Shown: positions 27,807 to 35,539 of the stretch, piece after piece | Numbering within the stretch: position 1 is the stretch's first letter | How the letters are laid out: each line of letters begins with the position of its first letter | Notes under the pieces: model-generated | What the model was told of the DNA's origin: nothing | Databases searched by the model: none | Seen by the model: the letters and a program-made list of their open reading frames with translations, nothing else | DNA from: Aggregatimonas sangjinii | GTDB taxonomy: Bacteria > Bacteroidota > Bacteroidia > Flavobacteriales > Flavobacteriaceae | Direction of reading: 5' to 3' | Assembly: GCF_005943945.1 (NCBI RefSeq) | Contig: NZ_CP040710.1 | Location: 3,765,501 to 3,829,500, forward strand | DNA length: 64,000 nucleotides | Translations under genes and position numbers: made by a program

Positions 27807-29387
27807 TTATCCCGTTTTCGTGTTCACCAACTTGATGACATCTGTTACCGAAGGCAACTCGGCCACCAATACTTTTTCAAAATGCTTTCTTGCAACTTTT
27901 GCAGTTGTTTCCCCAATGCAATACGCCACCCTTTTGCCCGGGGTATTCTTCAAGAGAAAACTCTCTACCGTAGACGGACTGAAAAACAACATCCGCTTCA
28001 CACCGTCCGGTACTTTTACCGGCGAGAGCTTGGTCTCATACGCTTCTACCTCGTGGACTGTGATATTATTTTCGGTAAGGATATCGGGCAGTTCATCCAA
28101 ACGGATGCTACTGCAAAAATATGTTACTTCAAGGCCTTCCATATAATCTACCAGATGTTCAGCGAGGGCCTTGGCATTCCTGTCCACGTGGGTTACCTTT
28201 CCGATTCGGGCTTCGATCAATTTCTTTGTCCTACGGCCAACGCAATAAATATTGGTGAATTTCAAGGTACTCGGGTCAACACTCGCCAAAAGCGCTTCCA
28301 CCGCATTTTTACTGGTGATGACCACATTTTGAATCTCGTTCCGAAGCGCTGCAGCCGGAATACGGTTCAGGTAAATTTTCACGAAGTCGTCAGAGTCGAC
28401 TTTCATGCGTTTATCGAATTGCTGCTGTTGCTCGGAGGTCAGTTTTTTGGTAGAAAAGACGGTTGGGCGTTGCTCAATCTCGACCAAGTCGTTCATTAAC
28501 CGTTTGCCACCGCGGTTTAAAATATGGTCTGCACAACTTTGTGCGAGTCCCTCATGTTTTCCTATTTCCGCCGTTTTCTCGATTTCCAATTTCTTGGTAC
28601 CGTCAACGCTCAACAACACCCCTTTTAAGGTAATCTCTTCTTCTTTTATCAATGCCAATGCCCCTATGGGAGCACTACAACCGCCTTCCAAAATTCGTAG
28701 AAATTCACGCTCCAAGCTCGTGCAGATTTCCGTTGGCCTATGGTTCAGTTCTTCACATGCAGCTCGTACGAACTCATCATGCTCCATGGCCGCGATCATT
28801 ACGGCACCTTGGGCGGGTGCAGGGAGCATCCACGTAAGACCAATCGTGTTTTCCGGTTCCAGACCAATGCGCTCTAGTCCTGCAGCGGCAAAAATGGCCC
28901 CGTTCCAATTGCTCTGCTCCAATTTTTCGTGCCTACTGTTCACGTTGCCGCGAAGCCCTACCACCGTGTGGGTCGGATAGCGGTTCAGCCATTGCGCCTT
29001 TCTTCGTAGACTTCCGGTCGCTATGGTCGCTTCCCTTTCGGCAAGGAATTCTTGATTGTCTTTATAGGCAAGGATATCGTAAAAATTTCCCCGCTCCAAT
29101 ACCGCCGCCTGTACGATGCCTTCCGGTAGTTTGGTAGGTACGTCCTTTAGGGAATGCACGGCGATATCTATTTCACCCTTTATCATGGCGACATCTAGGG
29201 TTTTGGTAAAAATTCCAGTGATTCCAAGTTCGTACAGCGGTTTATCCAAAACCAAATCCCCGGTCGATTTGATGGGCACCAAAACGGTTTTGTTCCCCAA
29301 AGCTTCCAATTGGTCTTTCACGGTATTTGCCTGCCAGAGCGCCAATTCGCTATCGCGGGTACCAATTCGGATTACCTTCTCTTTCAT
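27807..29387 (-). CDS. hemC: HemC-HemD fusion: hydroxymethylbilane synthase / uroporphyrinogen-III synthase
   Basis: A 526-residue fusion. Residues 1 to about 305 are HemC, which polymerises four porphobilinogens: start IRIGTRDSELALWQA, HSLKDVP, TGSLRRKAQW, GLRGNVNSR and the cofactor-attachment site EGGCSAPIGALA with Cys237. Residues about 310-526 are HemD, which closes and inverts ring D (VVITSKNAVEALLASV, YCVGRRTKKLIEAR, FFSPSTVESFLLK, AYCIGETTAKVARKHFEKVLVAELPS). It overlaps hemA by 4 nt (ATGA), so translation is coupled. The joined activities channel an unstable intermediate. Confidence 0.94.
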   Translation of the reverse strand: MKEKVIRIGTRDSELALWQANTVKDQLEALGNKTVLVPIKSTGDLVLDKPLYELGITGIFTKTLDVAMIKGEIDIAVHSLKDVPTKLPEGIVQAAVLERGNFYDILAYKDNQEFLAEREATIATGSLRRKAQWLNRYPTHTVVGLRGNVNSRHEKLEQSNWNGAIFAAAGLERIGLEPENTIGLTWMLPAPAQGAVMIAAMEHDEFVRAACEELNHRPTEICTSLEREFLRILEGGCSAPIGALALIKEEEITLKGVLLSVDGTKKLEIEKTAEIGKHEGLAQSCADHILNRGGKRLMNDLVEIEQRPTVFSTKKLTSEQQQQFDKRMKVDSDDFVKIYLNRIPAAALRNEIQNVVITSKNAVEALLASVDPSTLKFTNIYCVGRRTKKLIEARIGKVTHVDRNAKALAEHLVDYMEGLEVTYFCSSIRLDELPDILTENNITVHEVEAYETKLSPVKVPDGVKRMLFFSPSTVESFLLKNTPGKRVAYCIGETTAKVARKHFEKVLVAELPSVTDVIKLVNTKTG

Positions 29388-30643
29388 TTATGGGAATCTA
29401 TTTCTAGTTGAAAAACCTTTTGGATAAGTTGCAAACTGGTATCGGAATCGACCTCGTCATCCTTCAAATGGTTGGCAAACTGCTTTGTGATTTTTTGGAT
29501 GATACGGTCAGAGATGACATCGGCTTGATCGACATTGAAGTCCGATATTTTCTTCGATTGGTAATCGAGTTCTTCCTCTTTTATAGTTTTCAATTTTCTT
29601 TTGAGCGCTTTGATGACGGGCGCGAATTTCCGGGTTTCAAGCCATTGGGTAAAATCGTGTTTTACCTCGTCGATGATACCTTCGGCCTGCGGAATGAATT
29701 TTTTCCTACGGGCCAAAGTGCTGTCGGTCATTTGAGAGAGGTCATCCAAGTGAATAACAGTTACATTGTTCATTTCACTTACCCCGTCCGCCACATTTTT
29801 GGGAATCGAAAGGTCTAAGATCAACAAAGGCTTTTTAGTATGGATGAGGTCTTTAGAAATCGTAGGCGATTGTGCCCCGGTTGCGACGACCAGCACATCG
29901 GCACCACGGATTTCGGTTTGCAAATCCCCATAATCTTTCACCAACAGATTGAACTTGACCGCTATTTTCTCCGCCTTGTCCTTGGTGCGGTTGATCAAGG
30001 TAATATGGGTGTTCTTCGAATGTTTTATAAGATTTTCGCAAGTATTTCTCCCTATTTTGCCCGTTCCGAAAAGTAAAATATTCTTGTTTGAAATATCCGG
30101 TACATTTTTGATGATGTACTGTACCGACGCAAAAGCTACCGAGGTTGCGCCCGATGAAATACCCGTCTCGTTCTTAATGCGTTTACTCGCTTGAATAATG
30201 GAATTGCATAAGCGTTCTATAAACGGATTTGCAATACCCTGCTTTTTCGACCTATTAAAACTGGAACGCAGCTGACTGATGATTTCGAAATCACCCAGAA
30301 TCTGACTATCCAATCCAGTCCCAACACGAAATAAATGCCCAATGGCCTCTTTATTCTTATATACATAGGCGACCTCCTGGAATTCCTCCACGGAACCAAG
30401 CGTATTATCGCAAAGTAATTTAATCAGTTGAAAGGGATGCTGGGCAAAACCGTGCAGTTCAGTACGGTTGCAGGTAGAGGTGGCTAGAAGGCCGTCTATT
30501 CCCTGCTCCTTGGCTTGCTTCAAAAGCCGTTTCAAAGCTTCTTCACTTAGGCTAAACTTACCACGAACGACGGCATCTGCCTTTTTGTAGTTCAGGCCTA
30601 TGGTGTAGAACGAATTGTGTCTTGAAATGTGGTAATCCTTCAT
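29384..30643 (-). CDS. hemA: Glutamyl-tRNA reductase (HemA)
   Basis: A 419-residue enzyme that reduces glutamyl-tRNA to glutamate-1-semialdehyde, the first committed step of C5-pathway haem synthesis. Features: GLNYKKADAVVRGKF, the active-site Cys in TSTCNRTEL, GSVEEFQEVAYVY, the tRNA-binding segment VGTGLDSQILGDFEI, the NADPH loop LLFGTGKIGRNTCENL, and a C-terminal dimerisation helix. The frame extends upstream to 30757, but the ATG at 30643 matches the expected N-terminus and has a -7 promoter element 19 nt upstream. It overlaps hemC by 4 nt. Confidence 0.94.
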   Translation of the reverse strand: MKDYHISRHNSFYTIGLNYKKADAVVRGKFSLSEEALKRLLKQAKEQGIDGLLATSTCNRTELHGFAQHPFQLIKLLCDNTLGSVEEFQEVAYVYKNKEAIGHLFRVGTGLDSQILGDFEIISQLRSSFNRSKKQGIANPFIERLCNSIIQASKRIKNETGISSGATSVAFASVQYIIKNVPDISNKNILLFGTGKIGRNTCENLIKHSKNTHITLINRTKDKAEKIAVKFNLLVKDYGDLQTEIRGADVLVVATGAQSPTISKDLIHTKKPLLILDLSIPKNVADGVSEMNNVTVIHLDDLSQMTDSTLARRKKFIPQAEGIIDEVKHDFTQWLETRKFAPVIKALKRKLKTIKEEELDYQSKKISDFNVDQADVISDRIIQKITKQFANHLKDDEVDSDTSLQLIQKVFQLEIDSHK

Positions 30644-30661
30644 GCATCTTGCAAACGACTG

Positions 30662-30669
30662 CAAAAATA
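30662..30669 (-). promoter_or_regulatory. -7 promoter element of hemA (TATTTTTG)
   Basis: On the minus strand TATTTTTG lies 19 nt before the hemA ATG. The 13-mer CTTATTTTTGCAG (30659-30671) also occurs exactly before hemH (47794-47806). No -33 TTTG at standard spacing was found. Confidence 0.5.
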
Positions 30670-30844
30670 AGAGCATCTTCGCTGAAAAAATAACGCTAGC
30701 GGAACAATAAGTATCGTTTCGAGTTTTTTCAAAACTCTTTGGGTCATTTTTATCCAAAATACACTATTTTTATAGTCTTTTCGGAGCTTGACATCTCCTT
30801 TGTTTAGAATAGTTCTAAATAGATTGGTTTTAAAATAGTATCCC

Positions 30845-31732
30845 ATGGAAGCAAAAAATGTCGCCCAAGGTTCTTTTCAGGAAGTACTCATCGAAGATGG
30901 GTTTTTCGTATTGAAAATACAGAACGATACTCCTGAAATACAGAAGGTTAGTCGGGAAATCGATAGCTCCTTTATTCAATTCCATTTTTGCTTAAAGGGC
31001 AGTGCTACATTTGTATTTAATGAAGGACGCTATGCCCTCGAAGTCTCGGAAGAAAACTCGCTACTCTTGTACAACACCCAAGTAGACCTTCCTTTGAATT
31101 TGGAATTGAACGCCAACTCCTGGTTGGTCTCGGTGGTAATGACCATTCGGAAATTCCACTCCCTTTTCTCTAAAGAAGCGGATTACATTCCCTTTCTGAG
31201 TGCGGATACTAAAGATAAAAAATACTATGCGCAGGAAGGGGTGGGTCCCGCTATCGCGGTTATCCTAAGCCAGATAATCAATTACAACCTACATCCTTCC
31301 ATTAAGGAGCTCTACATTAAAGGGAAGGTGTACGAACTTATCTCGCTCTATTTCAATAAAAGTCCCGATGCTGATATCGAGCAATGCCCGTTCTTGGTAG
31401 ACGAAGATAATGTGCGGCGTATTCGCAAAGCCAAGGAAATTATGATTTCCCGTATGGCGGAACCCCCGACTTTGACCGAGCTTTCAGAGGAAATCGGGCT
31501 CTCGATGAAAAAATTAAAAGAGGGCTTCAAACAGATTTATGGGGACTCGGTATTTAGTTTTCTTTTTGATTATAAAATGGACTATGCTCGAAAGATGCTG
31601 GAAACCGGCCAACACAATGTAAACGAGGTAGGTTTGAAAGTGGGATACAGTACCGCAAGCCATTTTATCGCTGCCTTTAAGAAAAAGTATGGCACTACCC
31701 CGAAAAAGTATTTAATGGGCTTAGCGAATTGA
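30845..31732 (+). CDS. AraC-family transcription regulator
   Basis: A 295-residue regulator: N-terminal cupin-like sensor region (residues about 15-150, with FIQFHFCLKGSATFVFNEGRYALEV) and a C-terminal double helix-turn-helix of AraC type (LTELSEEIGLSMKKLKEGFKQIYGDSVFSFLFDYKMDYARKMLE..., then VGLKVGYSTASHFIAAFKKKYGTTPKKYL). It is divergent from hemA with 201 nt between starts, so it may control the haem genes, autoregulate, or both. The ligand is unknown. A possible promoter has TTTG at 30799 and TAGATTGG at 30820. Confidence 0.9.
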   Translation: MEAKNVAQGSFQEVLIEDGFFVLKIQNDTPEIQKVSREIDSSFIQFHFCLKGSATFVFNEGRYALEVSEENSLLLYNTQVDLPLNLELNANSWLVSVVMTIRKFHSLFSKEADYIPFLSADTKDKKYYAQEGVGPAIAVILSQIINYNLHPSIKELYIKGKVYELISLYFNKSPDADIEQCPFLVDEDNVRRIRKAKEIMISRMAEPPTLTELSEEIGLSMKKLKEGFKQIYGDSVFSFLFDYKMDYARKMLETGQHNVNEVGLKVGYSTASHFIAAFKKKYGTTPKKYLMGLAN

Positions 31733-31743
31733 TGATTTAAATT

Positions 31744-32124
31744 ATGAACCTCAATCAAATAACCGTACCCTCGCTCGATTTACATAAATCGGTTCCTTTT
31801 TATCAAAAGTTAGGGCTTCAATTGATTGTAGATGCTATTCCCGACTATGCGCGGTATGAATGTCCCGAAGGTGACGCTACTTTCTCGATTCATAAGGTTA
31901 CCGAATTGCCAAAAGGGGATGGAATCTATGTCTATTTTGAATGTATTGACCTCGACGAACGCGTAACGACCCTATTGAAAAATGGAATCGAATTCGATGA
32001 GCTGCCCAAGGACAAAAAATGGTTATGGCGTGAAGCTAGGTTACGGGACTTGGACGGGAATCAAATCATCTTATTTCACGGGGGTGTAAATCGAAAGAAT
32101 CCACCGTGGCGGTTAACTTCATAA
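31744..32124 (+). CDS. VOC-family (glyoxalase/bleomycin-resistance fold) protein
   Basis: A 126-residue vicinal-oxygen-chelate protein: NLNQITVPSLDLHKSVPFYQKLGLQLIVD, then ARYECPEGDATFSIHK, IYVYFECIDLDERVTTLLKNGIEFDELP and the closing RLRDLDGNQIILFHGG. The pattern shows one full VOC module that would act as a dimer. The usual metal ligand positions appear altered (the first strand has Gln where His is common), so activity as a glyoxalase is doubtful. It lies 11 nt after the AraC gene and may be in its transcript. Confidence 0.85.
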   Translation: MNLNQITVPSLDLHKSVPFYQKLGLQLIVDAIPDYARYECPEGDATFSIHKVTELPKGDGIYVYFECIDLDERVTTLLKNGIEFDELPKDKKWLWREARLRDLDGNQIILFHGGVNRKNPPWRLTS

Positions 32125-32265
32125 TAATCGAAACGCTATTATCCCATTTCTGTTTCGTTAGCTTATCATGGAGATTCCTGGATACAATTTGTACTCTTTT
32201 ATGTCCAGAAAATATACAACTCAACAAAGGCTATTATTAGCTAAAGATTCGAAAGAACATTTTAT

Positions 32266-32273
32266 TATCTTTG
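32266..32273 (+). promoter_or_regulatory. -7 promoter element (TATCTTTG)
   Basis: An exact TAnnTTTG match 13 nt before the ATG of the nucleotidyltransferase at 32287. The distance implies a short leader or leaderless-like transcript. No -33 TTTG is seen at the ideal spacing. Confidence 0.4.
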
Positions 32274-32286
32274 AGTATCAACAGCT

Positions 32287-32589
32287 ATGAACCAGATAAA
32301 CGAACATATCGACCAGATTAATAAACTGTGTATCTCAAACGGAGTCAAATCGCTATTTGCATTTGGTTCCGTGCTGAAAAATCAACTTCGAACCGATAGT
32401 GATATCGATTTAGTTGTGGATATTGATGATAATGACCCCTTCTCGTACTCGGACAAATATTTTAACTTAAAATTCAATCTTGAAAGGATTTTCAATCGTA
32501 AAATCGACCTTTTAGAATTGAGAGCCATCCGGAATCAACTCCTCAAAAAAGAGATAGACAAGACCAAACTTCTGATTTATGGAGAATGA
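32287..32589 (+). CDS. MntA-like minimal nucleotidyltransferase (antitoxin)
   Basis: A 100-residue minimal nucleotidyltransferase. The catalytic motif GSX10DXD is intact (Gly27-Ser28, Asp39 and Asp41) in FAFGSVLKNQLRTDSDIDLVVD, and a third Asp follows near residue 74 in KIDLLEL. Members of the MntA/HepT family act as antitoxins, in studied examples by AMPylating the HEPN toxin. It overlaps the HEPN gene by 11 nt, so the pair is translationally coupled, and a -7 element sits upstream. Confidence 0.9.
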   Translation: MNQINEHIDQINKLCISNGVKSLFAFGSVLKNQLRTDSDIDLVVDIDDNDPFSYSDKYFNLKFNLERIFNRKIDLLELRAIRNQLLKKEIDKTKLLIYGE

Positions 32590-32914
32590 AATCAACGTCT
32601 GGTTAGAGGACATAAATCAAGCCATTGAAGAAATAATTTCATTCTTACCCAGAAAAAGAGACTTTCTCGAATTCCAAAAAGACCTTAAAGGAAAACGTGC
32701 CATCGAGCGAGATTTAGAAATAATAGGTGAGGCGGTCAGTAGAATTTTAAAAGTCGACCCCAATTTTCCCATAACACACGCACGTAAAATAGTCGACACC
32801 CGAAATAGAATCAGCCATGGTTATGATACGGTGTCCGATGATATCATTTGGTCCATAATCATTCGAGACCTGGATGAATTAAAGGTAGAAATCAAGAACT
32901 TACTTGCTGAATAA
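32579..32914 (+). CDS. HepT-like HEPN-domain RNase (toxin)
   Basis: A 111-residue all-helical HEPN (DUF86) protein. The RNase motif RX4HXY is intact: Arg75, His80 and Tyr82 in RNRISHGY. The helical body (WLEDINQAIEEIISFLP..., AIERDLEIIGEAVSRILKVDP) matches HepT. It overlaps the MntA-like gene by 11 nt, the usual order with the nucleotidyltransferase first. Target RNAs are unknown. Alternatively it could be a non-toxic HEPN, but the intact motif argues for activity. Confidence 0.9.
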   Translation: MENEINVWLEDINQAIEEIISFLPRKRDFLEFQKDLKGKRAIERDLEIIGEAVSRILKVDPNFPITHARKIVDTRNRISHGYDTVSDDIIWSIIIRDLDELKVEIKNLLAE

Positions 32915-32922
32915 AAGCCTAT

Positions 32923-33774
32923 TTAATCCTTCTGAAGTGGTCTAGCTACCATTATCCCCGTATTACTTTTAATTTTTTTAAGGTAATCGGCAAGCGGAAC
33001 TTCGGAAACCTCTACTTCGTTCGAGCCCGTTGAAGCATGTAGCAAATGAATACGGCCATCTTCCTCTCGGGTTGCGATTCCCGTGTGGGTAATATCCAGG
33101 CCATTGATCGAGGTGGTCAAGGCGATGATATCCCCGGATTGTATCAGATGCTCGTTCGCGGCAATCTGATCTTGTGCCAAAATACAAAGGGGCTGGTCGT
33201 TCAAATACTTTTCAGAGGCCTTTATTTTTTCGAAATTCGAATCATTTGCCAAAAAGGGATACAGTTCGCGATGGGTGCTCATAAAATCGATTTTCTTTGT
33301 GATTTCGGCGCCCCCTATATCATTTGTAATATCCTTTAGTAGGCCTTTTGCCTCATTATTCGCGATCCATTCCGAGAAATAGTGTAATCGCGAGGCATAA
33401 CCATCCAATTTTCCATCTTTGTACCGGATTTTTTCCAGGTTATCGGTAAAGTCCTCGAAAGTGGATTCACCTGACCTCAACATAAAGCCAAAGGCCAAGA
33501 CGTTTTCGACATAGGTCGTGCAGTCAAGACCATGCAGATTAACGACCAAGGTTTCAGTCTCACCGATTTCAAGTGTTTTGGCAACATAGGGAGTACCAAG
33601 AAAAGTCTTCCCAATAGCCACCACGGTTTTGCCAAAATCGTTCTCTAGTAAACCGTCGATTTGGATGGTCTTATCTTCAACAGCTTGTTTGTCGGCGGGG
33701 GAACAAGTAATTTGTTGGGAAAAGATGTGCTGCCCAACGCATAAAATTAGTGTAAACCCTATCAAATACTTCAT
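32923..33774 (-). CDS. Exported DUF1460 protein (NlpC/P60-like amidase fold)
   Basis: A 283-residue exported protein with a signal peptide (LIGFTLILCVGQHIFSQ). It carries the DUF1460 pattern with a candidate catalytic Cys in LHGLDCTTYVENVLAFGF, a histidine in LDITHTGIATREEDGRIHLLHAS, and GDIIAL before it, matching a papain-like NlpC/P60 cell-wall amidase arrangement. The predicted role is cleavage of a peptidoglycan or peptide amide bond in the periplasm. It is convergent with the HEPN gene (8 nt apart) and divergent from the coiled-coil gene at 34023. Confidence 0.85.
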   Translation of the reverse strand: MKYLIGFTLILCVGQHIFSQQITCSPADKQAVEDKTIQIDGLLENDFGKTVVAIGKTFLGTPYVAKTLEIGETETLVVNLHGLDCTTYVENVLAFGFMLRSGESTFEDFTDNLEKIRYKDGKLDGYASRLHYFSEWIANNEAKGLLKDITNDIGGAEITKKIDFMSTHRELYPFLANDSNFEKIKASEKYLNDQPLCILAQDQIAANEHLIQSGDIIALTTSINGLDITHTGIATREEDGRIHLLHASTGSNEVEVSEVPLADYLKKIKSNTGIMVARPLQKD

Positions 33775-33794
33775 AGTATGCTCCTATTTCAAAT

Positions 33795-33802
33795 CAAAAG
33801 TA
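33795..33802 (-). promoter_or_regulatory. -7 promoter element of the DUF1460 gene (TACTTTTG)
   Basis: On the minus strand TACTTTTG fits TAnnTTTG, 20 nt before the ATG at 33774. It shows the same spacing as the hemA and TPR promoters. The -33 element is not clear. Confidence 0.45.
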
Positions 33803-33881
33803 CATATTATCTTAACGTGGCTTCAGGTGAAAAATTCTTGTCCGACGTAACAAAACGGAATTTAAGACTACCAATATATAG

Positions 33882-33926
33882 AACACTTCACCGATAGTGT
33901 TTTTTCACCTCGGTTTTTTTGCCGAA
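33882..33926. promoter_or_regulatory. Hairpin-rich leader upstream of the AAA+ block
   Basis: Two small hairpins with T-runs lie about 100-140 nt before the coiled-coil gene's ATG: AACACT/AGTGTT (33882-33887, 33896-33901) followed by T5, and TCGG/CCGA around a T7 loop at about 33910-33926. They may be a weak attenuator or remnants of terminators. The promoter for the block must lie in the 248-nt gap 33775-34022, and no consensus -7 element stands out. Confidence 0.35.
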
Positions 33927-34022
33927 ATTCGAGAGTTATAAAATTTTTTATTTCCGCGCTTGTGCCGAACTCGTTTCAGTATAAACGGAAATCTTAACCT
34001 TCAACTAAAAACACACCATATT

Positions 34023-35369
34023 ATGGCCGATGAATTTGATTTATTAGAAACCGAGTCGAACTCCAAACAAGAAAAAGTAGACGTGAATTGGGGAAAGGCC
34101 GTAGACCAGATGAAATCGAAACTGGCACAGGAAGACGATCCGGAGGTTCGGCAGAAAATACTGAACGCTACCCTTGATGATGTGGTAGGCATGGCCGAAA
34201 AAGATCGCACTACACTCTTAGATGCCATTAAAGACCTTACCGATTACCAGGATGAAGTCGGCATAAAATTCGAGAAATTCTCGACTCTAAATGCCGCCGA
34301 GCAAAAAGTTATCGATGACGCCCAAAATGCACTGGAACGAGCGAAAATAGCCTTGGAAGATGCCGAAAAGGTAAAAGACAATTGGTGGAACAACCTATGG
34401 GGCCGAAAATCGAAAATCAAAAGCCGCCAAGCAGAGCTAGACGCTGCTCAAAAAACGCGGGACGGGGCCGATATGAAGGCCAAAGCGATGTTTCAGGAAC
34501 GTATCGAATCGGCGGATATTCAAACCCTGCTCAGCGAACTTTCCTATAAGAGTCAAGCCGCGGTGGGCCGGTTGAAAAATCGTGAGGTTGAAATCAAGGA
34601 GGTCGAGGAAAAACTAAAAGTGGCCATCGTCGAAGCCAGTAAAAATCATACGAGATCCTTAGAGAAGAAGAAGGAGACCGAAGACAAGCTAGAAGAACAA
34701 TACGCTTTGTTAAAGCAGGCCAGACAGGCTTTGGAAGAAATATCCGATAAGCAATCCTCGGCCTACTCCGAGGCCATCGGCAAGGTAACTACCATCGAAC
34801 AGAAAGTAGAGGAGTTGGAAGGATTGAAGAATGCCTACACCACTTTGGCCGCCAGTAAAGACAGTTTTGTGCACAAACACAATTTGACGATCAAAGTACT
34901 TACTTCCCTCCGCAGTAACTTACAGACACATCGCGCCAAACTGAAGAGTGATACCGACGAACGTCTCAAGTATTACGATGGATATGTGGTGGCTTTAAAA
35001 GCTCGAACCGACCAGGAATTCGCGGCGATCTTAGAACATTTAGGCGTTAAAACAGACGAGCATATAGGGTCTACTTTGGCCTCAATGCATACGGCGAGTT
35101 CGAAAGCCCGTCAGGAAATGATGGACAATATCCCCGTTCATGAAAAAGTGATGCAGGGTGTTTATTCGAGTTATGCCGAATCGTTACAGGAAATTCGGGT
35201 AAAGGATGCCGACATTCAGAAAAATTTCGCTGACCGTTATGGTATCGATATGAAAGAAATTTTCGAGGAGTTCTATGCCACTGACGGCAACACACCGTCC
35301 AACGATGGTGGAAATGACGATACGCCTACACCGCCGAAACCATCGGTGGAGGACGACTTGTTGAGTTAG
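34023..35369 (+). CDS. Long coiled-coil protein, first gene of the AAA+ block
   Basis: A 448-residue cytoplasmic protein without signal or membrane segment. The N-terminus is acidic (DEFDLLETESNSKQEKVD), residues about 80-320 are dominated by heptad coiled coil (NALERAKIALEDAEKVKDNWW, NREVEIKEVEEKLKVAIVEASK, KKKETEDKLEEQYALLKQARQA), then a helical C-terminal domain and a disordered Pro/Thr/Asp tail (TPTPPKPSVEDDLLS). A longer frame starts at 33960, but the ATG at 34023 begins a compact start. I do not recognise the family; the resemblance to TelA-type toxic-anion proteins is only general coiled-coil similarity. As first gene of the block it could be the substrate or filament for the ATPase. 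Confidence 0.7.
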   Translation: MADEFDLLETESNSKQEKVDVNWGKAVDQMKSKLAQEDDPEVRQKILNATLDDVVGMAEKDRTTLLDAIKDLTDYQDEVGIKFEKFSTLNAAEQKVIDDAQNALERAKIALEDAEKVKDNWWNNLWGRKSKIKSRQAELDAAQKTRDGADMKAKAMFQERIESADIQTLLSELSYKSQAAVGRLKNREVEIKEVEEKLKVAIVEASKNHTRSLEKKKETEDKLEEQYALLKQARQALEEISDKQSSAYSEAIGKVTTIEQKVEELEGLKNAYTTLAASKDSFVHKHNLTIKVLTSLRSNLQTHRAKLKSDTDERLKYYDGYVVALKARTDQEFAAILEHLGVKTDEHIGSTLASMHTASSKARQEMMDNIPVHEKVMQGVYSSYAESLQEIRVKDADIQKNFADRYGIDMKEIFEEFYATDGNTPSNDGGNDDTPTPPKPSVEDDLLS

Positions 35370-35531
35370 GCCCCCTAACCCCCAAAGGGGGAACTTTTAC
35401 TCGTGGCTAAGAATTCTTATCCTTGCTAAAAAGATTTTAGCCAATACGTCCAACAAAATTAGTAGCAAATAACTGAAGTCTAACAAAAAAATCTGCCCGA
35501 ATAGCTATTCCCCCTTTGGGGGTTAGGGGGC
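35370..35531. repeat. 24-bp inverted repeats flanking a 114-nt spacer
   Basis: The arm at 35370-35393 (starts GCCCCCTAACCCCC) is matched exactly in reverse complement at 35508-35531. Each arm itself contains the mini-palindrome CCCCCAAAGGGGG. The pair could form a long stem in RNA or represent a small MITE-like insertion between the first two genes of the block. The right arm ends 8 nt before the next ATG, so it could affect that gene's translation. Confidence 0.75.
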
Positions 35532-35539
35532 TCTTCGTT

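Noticed and set aside
27882-28499. Plus-strand open frame opposite hemCD (205 codons)
   Set aside because: Antisense to a well-supported enzyme; His/Phe/Cys-rich composition typical of a shadow frame.
34023-35369. TelA toxic-anion resistance identity for the coiled-coil protein
   Set aside because: Only general coiled-coil similarity; I could not point to TelA-specific motifs.
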